This document shows positions 16,601-24,045 of a stretch of DNA of 64,000 bases, piece after piece. A program made the translations under genes and the position numbers. The notes beneath the pieces were generated by a model. It saw only the letters and a list, made by a program, of their open reading frames with translations. It was not told the origin of the DNA and made no database searches. This DNA comes from Microvirga thermotolerans (lineage in GTDB: Bacteria > Pseudomonadota > Alphaproteobacteria > Rhizobiales > Beijerinckiaceae). Each line of letters opens with the position of its first letter. Position 1 is the stretch's first letter. Location: contig NZ_CP045423.1 of NCBI RefSeq assembly GCF_009363855.1, forward strand, positions 1,022,001-1,086,000, in the 5' to 3' direction.

Positions 16601-18942
16601 GGTTCGAGATCGACCGGGACGCCCGCGCACTCTCCGTTTCCCTCAACGCGCCCGACAGGATCAGGCCCCGCGGCACCTTGAGCCTGCCGGTCAAGGTCGA
16701 CGGCCTGAAGCCGGGCGACGACGCCCGGATCACCGTCGCGGCGGTCGATGTCGGCATCCTCAACCTGACGCGCTACGAGGCTCCGAACCCGACAGGTCAT
16801 TTCTTCGGGCAGAAGCAGCTCTCCTCCGAGATCCGCGACCTCTATGGCTATCTCATCGACGGCATGCAGGGCACGCGCGGCGCGATCCGCTCCGGCGGCG
16901 ACATGGAGCCGAAGCCTCTCGACGGCATCCCGCCCACCCAGGAGCCCCTGGCCCGTTTCTCCGGCGTGGTGAAGGTCTCGCCCGACGGCACGGCGCAGGT
17001 CGACTTCGACATTCCCGCCTTCAACGGCACCGTGCGCGTGATGGCGGTCGCCTGGACCAAGGACCGGGTCGGCAGCGCGTCCTCGGACGTGATCGTGCGC
17101 GATCCCGTGGTGCTTGCCGGCACCCTGCCGCGCTTCCTGGCGGTCGGCGACCGCTCGCGCCTGCTCCTGCAACTCGACAATGTGGAAGGCGCGGCCGGGG
17201 ACTATACGGTCGATCTCGACATCGGCGGCCCGGTGCTCGTTCCCGCGGATGCCCTGCGCGCGACGGTGAGGCTTGCCGAGAAGGCCAAGGGCAGCGTCAC
17301 CGTTCCGGTCACGGCCGGCGGGCAGGGTCCGGCCACGGTCGACGTGACTCTCAGGGGGCCGGGGATCGGCGAGCTGACGCAGCGCTTCGCCCTCGCCATC
17401 CAGCCGGGAACGGGGGCGCTGACCCGCCGCTCGGTGCAGAACCTGAGCCCCGGCGCGAGCGTGACGCTCTCGAGGGACCTCGTGTCCGACATCCTTGCGG
17501 GATCCGGCGCGGTGTCCGTGTCGGTCTCGCCGCTGGCGAGCCTCGACGTGCCGGGGCTTCTCCAGGCCCTCGACCGCTATCCCTACGGCTGCACGGAGCA
17601 GATCGTCAGCCGCGCGCTGCCGCTCCTCTACGTCAACAAGCTCGCCGAGGAGGAGAGGCTCTCCCTCGACGAGAAGGCGGACGAGCGGGTGCGCACGGCC
17701 ATCGAGCGCATCCTGGCGCGGCAGGATTCCAACGGCTCCTTCGGCCTGTGGGGCGTGGGAGGCGAGGACATCTGGCTCGACGCCTATGCCATGGACTTCC
17801 TCACCCGCGCGCGGGAGCGGGGCTTCGCGGTGCCGCAGGTCGCCTTCACGCTCGCCCTCGACCGGCTGCGCAACTTCGTCGCCAACACCACGCAGGTGGA
17901 GGACAACGCGGCGAACCTCGCCTATGCGGCCTACGTCCTCGCCCGCAACGGGCGCCCCGTCATGGGCGATCTCCGCTATCTGTCCGATACCAAGCTGGGC
18001 GCATTCGATTCCGCCCTGGCGCGGGGGCAGATCGCCGCCGCTCTCGCGCTGCTTGGAGACAGGGCGCGGGCGCAGAAGGCCTTCGCCTCCGCCGTCGAGC
18101 GCCTGCGGAGCGAGAAGGACACGGGCGACTACCGGGCCGACTACGGATCGCGCCTGCGCGACGGGGCGGGGCTTCTCGCCCTCGCATCCGAGACCGACAA
18201 CGTTCCCGCCGTCATGCAGCCGGTCGCGAAGGTCATCGAGGAGGAGCGGGGCACGCGCCGCACCAGCACGCAGGAGCAGGCCTGGCTCGTGCTTGCGGCC
18301 CAGGCCGTGGCCCGCGACGCGGAGGCGATGGTGCTGAAGGTGGGTGGCGAGGAGCGGAAGGGCGCCTTCTACCGCACCTACCGGGACATTACGCTGGCCG
18401 GCGCTCCCGTCACCCTGACCAATGCGGGGACGGCCGCGGTCCAGGCGGTCGTGACCGTGACCGGCAACCCCGTGGAGCCGGAGCCCGGACTTTCCCGCGG
18501 CTACGCGGTGGAGCGCAGCTACTACAGACCCGACGGAACGCAGGTCCAGCCGTCCGAGGTGCGCCAGAACGAGCGGCTCGTGACCGTGCTGAAGGTCACG
18601 GAGACGGAGGCCCGCCAGGCCCGCGTCCTCCTGGTCGACCGCCTGCCGGCAGGTTTCGAGATCGACAATCCGCGCCTCGTCGACAGCGATACGGTCGCGG
18701 GCCTGCCGTGGCTCAAGAGGGATGTGGAGCCTGCCCATGTCGAATATCGGGACGACCGCTTCGTGGCGGCCTTCGACCGCGATCCCGACCAGTCCGCCTT
18801 CTTCACCGTGGCCTACATGGTGCGGGCGGTCTCGCCGGGCCGCTACGTGCATCCGGCGGCCCAGGTCGAGGACATGTACCGTCCCGAGCGCTTCGGGCGC
18901 ACGGGCTTCGGTTCCGTCGAGGTGACGCAGGCCGGGCCGTGA
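13678..18942 (+). CDS. yfhM: Bacterial alpha-2-macroglobulin (YfhM-like)
   Basis: A 1754-residue periplasmic protease-trap protein. A signal peptide occupies residues 1-28. A TPR-like helical N-terminus (30-190) precedes repeated MG beta-domains, a bait-region area and the thioester domain with the CxEQ motif in YPYGCTEQ (C1305, Q1308). This motif can form the reactive thioester that captures attacking proteases. E. coli YfhM is a lipoprotein, but I see no lipobox here, so this copy may be soluble. The stop overlaps the pbpC start by one base (TGATG), the classical pairing: PbpC would repair murein when the outer membrane is breached. Confidence 0.92.
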   Translation: MIRRWVHTAVLAAGIMAGALAAAPLSAQGQGQQAPKSFASDELASQAVRLEQALRKESAGYSAERNAATLRRSGEAMLGRGLANQALNAFAAAIAAEPGNAANWAGYARAALAVNPGDDWEEREKLQNRRLAAAYAAYQRATNPSDEAAALALLGRAYAAQEFWRPALNAYAASLKLKDDPAVRAVYEPLREEHGFRVLDFKVDSDSASPRVCFRFSDPLAAGKTDFAPFVAVSGNANAAVSAEGEQLCVDGLRHSERYAIVLRQGLPSSVGENLLASADYEIYVRDRSPQARFTGRNYVLPSTGQEGIPVVSVNTRKVDVEVYRIGDRSLLPTVRSYDFLGQLSRYSAAEIGREKGVRIWSGTLDTASDLNRDVITAFPVMDAVGRLEPGIYVMTAKPNDGGPPNGPGDEDYGSIATQWFVVSDLGLTAFTGKGGVQVFVRSLASAEPRADVEIRLIARNNEVLAAKKTDATGVAQFDPGLARGEGGLAPGLVVATVGDDYGFLDLGSAAFDLSDRGVKGRVVPGSLDAYLYTERGVYRTGETVALAALLRDVKGAAVPNVPLTLVVRRPDGVEYRRAQVEDQGLGGRALSIPILPGSLRGTWRIAAYTDPKGPSVGETSFLVEDYVPERLEVNLSPKVDALVPGQPAPIDLSARYLYGAPGADLAVTGEVAVAAAAGSGVKGLEGFAVGLDDEAVEASTVEIEQAATTDAQGRASLRIPVQGVAAPRPLEARITLRVAEPGGRAVERSVTLPILPKGPVVGVRKNFTGQLGEGASATFDVVLADPAGKRLAGQATWSLYRIERRYQWYNSDGRWSYEPVRNTRRVADGRIDVKVDAASRISAPVEWGTYRLDVSAPGLGETAQTSLSFTVGWSGDQMADTPDLLDMTLDRASYRAGDTMKVRLNPRFAGKATLAVVSDRVHDIRVVDVAAAGTDVSLPVRAEWGPGAYLVVMAHRPLDKAARRMPGRSLGTAWFEIDRDARALSVSLNAPDRIRPRGTLSLPVKVDGLKPGDDARITVAAVDVGILNLTRYEAPNPTGHFFGQKQLSSEIRDLYGYLIDGMQGTRGAIRSGGDMEPKPLDGIPPTQEPLARFSGVVKVSPDGTAQVDFDIPAFNGTVRVMAVAWTKDRVGSASSDVIVRDPVVLAGTLPRFLAVGDRSRLLLQLDNVEGAAGDYTVDLDIGGPVLVPADALRATVRLAEKAKGSVTVPVTAGGQGPATVDVTLRGPGIGELTQRFALAIQPGTGALTRRSVQNLSPGASVTLSRDLVSDILAGSGAVSVSVSPLASLDVPGLLQALDRYPYGCTEQIVSRALPLLYVNKLAEEERLSLDEKADERVRTAIERILARQDSNGSFGLWGVGGEDIWLDAYAMDFLTRARERGFAVPQVAFTLALDRLRNFVANTTQVEDNAANLAYAAYVLARNGRPVMGDLRYLSDTKLGAFDSALARGQIAAALALLGDRARAQKAFASAVERLRSEKDTGDYRADYGSRLRDGAGLLALASETDNVPAVMQPVAKVIEEERGTRRTSTQEQAWLVLAAQAVARDAEAMVLKVGGEERKGAFYRTYRDITLAGAPVTLTNAGTAAVQAVVTVTGNPVEPEPGLSRGYAVERSYYRPDGTQVQPSEVRQNERLVTVLKVTETEARQARVLLVDRLPAGFEIDNPRLVDSDTVAGLPWLKRDVEPAHVEYRDDRFVAAFDRDPDQSAFFTVAYMVRAVSPGRYVHPAAQVEDMYRPERFGRTGFGSVEVTQAGP

Positions 18943-21038
18943 TGCGACGGGAGGGCACGAGCCTCGTCCGGGCCGGCCGGCGGATCGCCGCCGGTCTTGC
19001 GGGCCTCGTCGCGCTGGCGGGGCTCGGCCTCTGGAGCTACGTGGAAAGCCTCGGCCCCCTCGACCTGAGCGTCTCCGAAACGCGCTCGACGGTCGTCCTC
19101 GACCGAGAAGGGCGGCTGCTGCGGCCCTTCGTGACGGCGGAGGGGCGCTGGCGCCTGCCCCTCGCGACCGCGGACGTCGACCCGCACTACCTGGCGATGC
19201 TGAAGGCCTACGAAGACGCGCGGTTCGACCGTCACGCGGGCGTCGATCCCTTCGCGATGCTGCGGGCCTTCCACCAGCTCGTGCGCAGCGGCGGCGTGGT
19301 GTCCGGCGGATCGACGCTCACCATGCAGGTCGCCCGGCTCCTGGAGCCCCGCGAGGACCGGACCATCGGCGCGAAGCTCCGTCAGGTCGTCCGCGCCCTC
19401 CAGCTGGAGCGCCGGCTGACCAAGGACCAGATCCTCACGCTTTACCTCACCCTCGCCCCCTACGGCGGCAACCTCGAGGGTGCGCGGGCGGCGAGCCTTT
19501 CCTATTTCGGGCGCGAGCCGAAGCGCCTGTCCTTCGCGGAGGCTGCGCTCCTCGTGGCCCTGCCGCAGGCCCCCGAGCTGCGGCGTCCGGACCGGGACCC
19601 GCAGGCCGCGCGCCGGGCCCGGGACAGGGTTATCGACCGCGTGCGCGCGCGAGGCGTCATCGGGGCGGCGGAGGCGGAAGCGGCGAAGGCCGAGCCGGTG
19701 CCGAACAGGCGCTATGCCTTTCCCATGCTGGCCGCCCACGCGGCGGAGCAGGCCGTTGCGGAACGCCCCTCCGAGAAGGTGCAGCGGCTGGCCATCGATG
19801 CGCGCCTCCAGGCCAATCTGGAGCGCCTCGCGCGGGAGCGGATCGAGCGCCTCGATCCGCGCCTGTCCCTCGCCATCCTCGTGATCCACAACGCCACCGG
19901 CGAGGTCCGCGCGCAGGTCGGCAGCCCGGACTACCTGAGCCGCGAGCGCGCCGGCGCCATCGACATGACGCAGGCACTGCGCTCGCCGGGCTCGGCCCTG
20001 AAGCCGATCGTCTACGCGCTCGCCTTCGAGAACGGGCTGGCCCATCCCGAGACGCTGCTCGACGACCGGCCGTCCCGCTACGGCGCATATCAGCCGGAGA
20101 ACTTCGATCTCGGCTTCCAGGGCACGGTGACGGCGCGGCGGGCCCTCCAGCTCTCCCTCAACGTGCCCGCGGTCGAGCTCCTGAACGAGCTCGGCCCCGC
20201 CCGTCTCCTGGCGCGGCTGCACCAGACCGGGATCGGCATCGCCATGCCCAGGGAGGCGGCGCCCGGCCTCGCCATCGGCCTCGGCGGCCTTGGGATCACG
20301 CTGACGGACCTCACGCGCATCTTTGCCGGGCTCGCCCGCGGCGGCGAGGTGCCGCGCCTCGCGCGCCGCTTCGGCGAGGTCCCCCCGCCCGATGCGCCGC
20401 GACGGATCGCGGATCCCGTCTCGGCCTGGTACGTCTTCGACATCCTGCGCGGCGCGCCGCCGCCGGACAACGCGCTTGCGGGGCGCATCGCCTTCAAGAC
20501 GGGCACCTCCTACGGCTATCGCGACGCTTGGGCGGTCGGCTACGACCGCAACTACACCGTCGGCGTCTGGATCGGGCGGCCCGACGGGACCGCCGTTCCG
20601 GGCCTGGTCGGCCGCGCGTCGGCGGCGCCGGTCCTGTTCGATGCCTATGGCCGGCTGGGCGTGGAGCCGGAGGCCCTGCCCGTGCCCCCCTTCGCCCTCC
20701 AGGCCACCACCGCGACCCTGCCGCCGCCTTTGCGCCATGTGCGCCAGGACGTGCCCAAAACCCTGGCATCGACCGTGCAGGCGCCCCTGAGGATCACGTT
20801 CCCGCTCGACGGCTCGCGGGTCGAGCTCGGCCTGTCGGGCGGGGAGGAGGGAGGAAGCCTCGCTCTCAAGGCCTCGGGCGGCGTGCCGCCTCTCACCTGG
20901 CTGGTGGACGGCGCTCCGGTCGAAGCCGGTTCCCTGCGACGCAGCGCGCTGTGGCAGCCGCAGGGGGTCGGCTTCGTCCGCCTGTCGGTCATCGACGCGA
21001 AGGGCGCCACCGACAGCGTCGTCGTGCGGGTGGAGTGA
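18942..21038 (+). CDS. pbpC: Penicillin-binding protein 1C (bifunctional peptidoglycan synthase)
   Basis: A 698-residue class A penicillin-binding protein. One membrane helix (about 14-33) anchors it. The GT51 glycosyltransferase has catalytic E91 (EDARFDRHAG) and GGSTLTMQ (122-129). The transpeptidase has SxxK with S351/K354 (SALK), SLN at 405-407 and KTGTS at 519-523. The C-terminal BiPBP-type domain (about 610-698) is typical of PBP1C. The ATG overlaps the stop of the macroglobulin gene, so the two are translationally coupled. A much longer open frame runs through upstream, but only this part is coding. Confidence 0.93.
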   Translation: MRREGTSLVRAGRRIAAGLAGLVALAGLGLWSYVESLGPLDLSVSETRSTVVLDREGRLLRPFVTAEGRWRLPLATADVDPHYLAMLKAYEDARFDRHAGVDPFAMLRAFHQLVRSGGVVSGGSTLTMQVARLLEPREDRTIGAKLRQVVRALQLERRLTKDQILTLYLTLAPYGGNLEGARAASLSYFGREPKRLSFAEAALLVALPQAPELRRPDRDPQAARRARDRVIDRVRARGVIGAAEAEAAKAEPVPNRRYAFPMLAAHAAEQAVAERPSEKVQRLAIDARLQANLERLARERIERLDPRLSLAILVIHNATGEVRAQVGSPDYLSRERAGAIDMTQALRSPGSALKPIVYALAFENGLAHPETLLDDRPSRYGAYQPENFDLGFQGTVTARRALQLSLNVPAVELLNELGPARLLARLHQTGIGIAMPREAAPGLAIGLGGLGITLTDLTRIFAGLARGGEVPRLARRFGEVPPPDAPRRIADPVSAWYVFDILRGAPPPDNALAGRIAFKTGTSYGYRDAWAVGYDRNYTVGVWIGRPDGTAVPGLVGRASAAPVLFDAYGRLGVEPEALPVPPFALQATTATLPPPLRHVRQDVPKTLASTVQAPLRITFPLDGSRVELGLSGGEEGGSLALKASGGVPPLTWLVDGAPVEAGSLRRSALWQPQGVGFVRLSVIDAKGATDSVVVRVE

Positions 21039-21044
21039 CGCGTT

Positions 21045-22382
21045 TCACACGGCGGCGCTGAAGCGCGAGGCATCCTCGGCGCGGAACTGGTCGAAGACCG
21101 CGGCGGCGAGGCGCACGAAGGGGCGCCCGGCCTCCGTGATGGCGATGCGATGGCCGCTCACCGTCACGATGCCGTCGGCGACCAGGGGGCGCAGCAGGGC
21201 GAGCTCGTCTGCATAATGCGACGGTTCTCCCAGGATGCTCAGGTCGGCGGCGAAGTTGCACATGAGCGACTCGATGATCGCGCCCCGTGCCCTGTCGTCC
21301 AGGGTGAGCGCGTACCCCCGAGCCGTGGCGAGCCGGCCCTGCTCGACGCTGCGCAGGTAGGCGGCGATGTCGGCGGCGTTCTGCACGTAGCCGTCCGGGA
21401 GCTGCGAGATGGCCGATGCTCCGAAGGCGACGAGGGTCGGACGGTCGTCGTCGGTGTAGCCCTGGAAGTTCCGGTGCAGGGAGCCGGCGCGGCTGGCGAG
21501 CGCCAGGGGGTCGTCCGGCCGGGCGAAATGGTCGAGGCCGATCGCCACGTAGCCGTTGCCGGCGAATGTCTCCGCGACGGCGCGGGCCTGCCGGAACCGC
21601 TCCTCCGCTCCCGGCAGCGCCTGCGGGTCGATCAGGCGATGGTTCGCCTTGCGATGGGGCATGTGCGCGTAGCCGTAGCAGGCGATCCGGTCCGGATCCA
21701 ACGACAGGACCTTGCGGCAGGTGGCGCGGATCGACTCGAGGGACTGGCGGGGAAGGCCGTACATGAGGTCGATGTTGATCCTGCCGATACCGCTCTCGCG
21801 CAGGAGGTCCGCCGCCTCGCGCACCGTGTCGAAGGGCTGCACGCGGCCGATGGCGACCTGCACGACGTCGTCGAGGTCCTGCACGCCGAGGCTCGCCCGG
21901 TTGACCCCGAGGGCCGCCAGGCCCTGGGCCAGGCTGCGGTCGACGAAGCGGGGATCGAGCTCGATGGCGTGCTCGAAGCCGGGCTGGAACACGAACATCC
22001 GGGACAGGGCATCGAGAACGGAGTCGAGACCCTCTGTGCCCAGGATGCTCGGCGTGCCTCCGCCCCAGTGGAGCCGCGCGATGCGCAGCGGGTCCGGGAG
22101 GTGACGCGCGAGCGTCGCGATTTCGGCTTCCAGGGTGGCCCGATAGCGCTCGATCACCTCGTCCCGCCGTGCCACCTTCGTGTGGCAGCCGCAGTAGAGG
22201 CAGAGCTGGCGGCAATAGGGCACGTGCAGGTAGACCGAGACGCTCTCGCGCGGGTCGAGGCGCCGCAGCCATGCCTCGTGCTCCCGCGAACCCACGGCGG
22301 CGCTGAACTCCGCGGCGGTCGGATACGAGGTGTAGCGCGGCACCGGCAGGCTGCCGTAGCGGCGAACGAGATGGTCGGTCAT
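21045..22382 (-). CDS. hemN: Oxygen-independent coproporphyrinogen III oxidase
   Basis: A 445-residue radical SAM enzyme that converts coproporphyrinogen III to protoporphyrinogen IX without oxygen, for heme synthesis under low oxygen. The cluster motif is CxxxCxxCxC (C57, C61, C64, C66; YCRQLCLYCGC), followed by the GGGTP SAM site. The start at 22382 (MTDHLVRRYG) matches the usual HemN N-terminus; an upstream ATG at 22469 lies inside the FNR box and is not used. It converges with pbpC, 6 bases apart. The FNR box upstream and the adjacent FNR gene suggest anaerobic induction. Confidence 0.92.
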   Translation of the reverse strand: MTDHLVRRYGSLPVPRYTSYPTAAEFSAAVGSREHEAWLRRLDPRESVSVYLHVPYCRQLCLYCGCHTKVARRDEVIERYRATLEAEIATLARHLPDPLRIARLHWGGGTPSILGTEGLDSVLDALSRMFVFQPGFEHAIELDPRFVDRSLAQGLAALGVNRASLGVQDLDDVVQVAIGRVQPFDTVREAADLLRESGIGRINIDLMYGLPRQSLESIRATCRKVLSLDPDRIACYGYAHMPHRKANHRLIDPQALPGAEERFRQARAVAETFAGNGYVAIGLDHFARPDDPLALASRAGSLHRNFQGYTDDDRPTLVAFGASAISQLPDGYVQNAADIAAYLRSVEQGRLATARGYALTLDDRARGAIIESLMCNFAADLSILGEPSHYADELALLRPLVADGIVTVSGHRIAITEAGRPFVRLAAAVFDQFRAEDASRFSAAV

Positions 22383-22455
22383 GAGCGTCGTCCTGCTCGC
22401 GCCGGCGCGAAGCCGGCCGTCATGGACGCGATAAGCCCTGGCCGGGAAGTCCGCC

Positions 22456-22469
22456 TTGATCCTGATCAA
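22456..22469 (-). promoter_or_regulatory. FNR box upstream of hemN
   Basis: TTGATCCTGATCAA is a perfect match to the FNR consensus TTGAT-N4-ATCAA. It ends 74 bases upstream of the hemN start codon. Its bases 22461-22469 also form the left part of a larger inverted repeat (22461-22472 with 22478-22489). Confidence 0.85.
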
Positions 22470-22489
22470 CCGTGTCCCGGTTGATCAGG
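22461..22489. repeat. Inverted repeat overlapping the FNR box
   Basis: CCTGATCAACCG (22461-22472) and CGGTTGATCAGG (22478-22489) form a perfect 12-bp dyad with a 5-base loop, between the end of fnr and the start of hemN. It could fold as a terminator-like hairpin for fnr (no T-run is seen), or give a second FNR half-site pair. Confidence 0.6.
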
Positions 22490-22526
22490 GCGCGGGAGGT
22501 GCTCTTGGCAGGTCAGCTCTTGGCAG

Positions 22527-23243
22527 TCAGTTGATGGTGATGCCGGCCACGGTCGCCAGGCGGTCCCTGTCGAGGATCTCGACGGAATGGGGGTCGGGAA
22601 GCCGGATCAACCCTTGGGTCTTCAGCTTGGTGAAGGTCCGGCTGACGGTCTCGATGGTGAGGCCGAGATAGTCCGCGATGTCGGTGCGGGTCATGGGCAG
22701 CAGGACCGGGCTCGCCGGGCGCCCGTGCGCGACGGCGCGGGCCGACATGCTGAGCAGGAAGGAGGCGACCTTCTCGGACGGGGTGAGCCGCCCCAGGATC
22801 ATCTGGGTCTCCCGGGCCTGCCGCAAGGCGGCCCGGGTCATCAGGTGCAGCCTGTCCCGCAGGCGCGGAAAGCGTTCCACGAGCCGGTCCATGTCGCGGA
22901 CGGAGAACGAGCACAGGCCCGACGGCATGACCGCCTCCGCCGTCTGGGCGTAGGTCTCGTCGTCGGCGAGGCCGAGATAGTCGCCGGGCAGGAGGAAGCC
23001 GGTGATCTGGCGGCGCCCGTCGGGCAGCGCCAGGGACAGGCGCAGCATTCCCGAGGTCAGGGTGTAGACCCGGCGGCGCGGTTCGCCCTCCTCGACGAGG
23101 GCATCGTTGGGCCCGAGGCGGACGAAGCTCATCGCCCGTTCGAGCTCGGAGACCTCGTCGTCCTGAAGCGCGGAGCAGACCGCCATCCGCCGCGTGTCGC
23201 AGTTGGTGCAGGCTTGGCAGGGAGGGCGGTAATGTGAGGTCAT
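22527..23243 (-). CDS. fnr: FNR-type redox regulator (Crp/Fnr family)
   Basis: A 238-residue transcription regulator that senses oxygen through a [4Fe-4S] cluster. The N-terminus holds C9, C12, C15 and C23, and the central cysteine is C111 (PSGLC), equivalent to C122 of E. coli FNR. The cNMP-binding-like domain spans 30-140. The HTH has the FNR-type recognition residues E198, S201, R202 (ETVSR), which fit a TTGAT/ATCAA site. The perfect FNR box before the next gene, hemN, supports direct control. It corresponds to FnrL/FnrN of alphaproteobacteria. Confidence 0.92.
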   Translation of the reverse strand: MTSHYRPPCQACTNCDTRRMAVCSALQDDEVSELERAMSFVRLGPNDALVEEGEPRRRVYTLTSGMLRLSLALPDGRRQITGFLLPGDYLGLADDETYAQTAEAVMPSGLCSFSVRDMDRLVERFPRLRDRLHLMTRAALRQARETQMILGRLTPSEKVASFLLSMSARAVAHGRPASPVLLPMTRTDIADYLGLTIETVSRTFTKLKTQGLIRLPDPHSVEILDRDRLATVAGITIN

Positions 23244-23294
23244 GATCTACGAGAGCGTGGTGTGGAGCGTCTGGTGTGCCAAGGGATATTTTCC

Positions 23295-23314
23295 GACAAA
23301 TCGGCCGATTTGTC
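23295..23314. promoter_or_regulatory. Perfect 20-bp palindrome between fnr and msrC
   Basis: GACAAATCGGCCGATTTGTC is a perfect palindrome with no loop, 52 bases upstream of fnr and 152 bases upstream of the divergent methionine sulfoxide reductase gene. This is the form expected of an operator for a dimeric regulator. It does not match the FNR box, and the cognate protein is unknown. Confidence 0.6.
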
Positions 23315-23465
23315 CCGCCGCAAAACAGCGCAGGCCCCTCCTCGCATAGAGGTGCCCCATAAGAAAGATGCGTGCGAGGAAAAGGTTGTTTCGCCTAGGC
23401 CTTTGGGGAATGCTTCCCGTGCCCCGGTCTGGACAGGGCGCCGGCCGCTCCTTAAGGGAACCCCC

Positions 23466-23972
23466 ATGTTCGAAGCAAAAGCTCTTCCCAAGAACGCCGG
23501 CAAGGCGGAAGTCTACGAATCGCTGGCCCAGCAGCTTTCAGGGCTCGTGGACGGCGAGCGGGATGCCATCGCCAACGCCGCAAACATGTCGGCCCTGATC
23601 TACGACCTCCTGCCCGATCTCAACTGGGCCGGGTTCTACTTCATGCGCGGGCCCGGCCTGGTGCTCGGCCCCTTCCAGGGGAAGCCGGCCTGCATCCGCA
23701 TCCCGGTCGGCCGGGGGGTCTGCGGCACGGCCGTCGAGCGCAGGACGTCCATCGTCGTGCCGGACGTGCACGCCTTTCCGGGCCATATCGCCTGCGACAG
23801 CGCCTCCCGCTCCGAGCTCGTCGTGCCCCTGATCCGCGGCGGCGCGGTGCTCGGGGTCCTCGACCTGGACAGTCCTCTGCCGAACCGGTTCGACGAGGCG
23901 GACAGGATCGGCTGCGAGAAGCTGGTGGAGATCTATCTCGCCGCGTCCGACCTGCCGGACGACAGGGGTTGA
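23466..23972 (+). CDS. msrC: Free methionine-R-sulfoxide reductase (GAF domain)
   Basis: A 168-residue GAF-fold enzyme that reduces free methionine-(R)-sulfoxide. All three redox cysteines are present at C76, C86 and C110 (PACIRI, GRGVCG, HIACD). They keep the exact spacing of E. coli YebR C84, C94 and C118. The ATG at 23466 follows AAGGGAA. It is divergent from fnr, which fits a role in oxidative stress defence. Confidence 0.9.
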   Translation: MFEAKALPKNAGKAEVYESLAQQLSGLVDGERDAIANAANMSALIYDLLPDLNWAGFYFMRGPGLVLGPFQGKPACIRIPVGRGVCGTAVERRTSIVVPDVHAFPGHIACDSASRSELVVPLIRGGAVLGVLDLDSPLPNRFDEADRIGCEKLVEIYLAASDLPDDRG

Positions 23973-24045
23973 CCCTGTCCGGGCGCCCTCCATACCGGTT
24001 GCGGTTTCCGGTCCGCGCGCCGGGCCAGGGAGAGGATGCGGCGTG

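Noticed and set aside
14421..18941. A 2205-residue frame running into pbpC from inside the macroglobulin gene
   Set aside because: The first two thirds are a shadow of the macroglobulin gene, low in complexity and rich in Arg/Gly; only the part from 18942 is pbpC.
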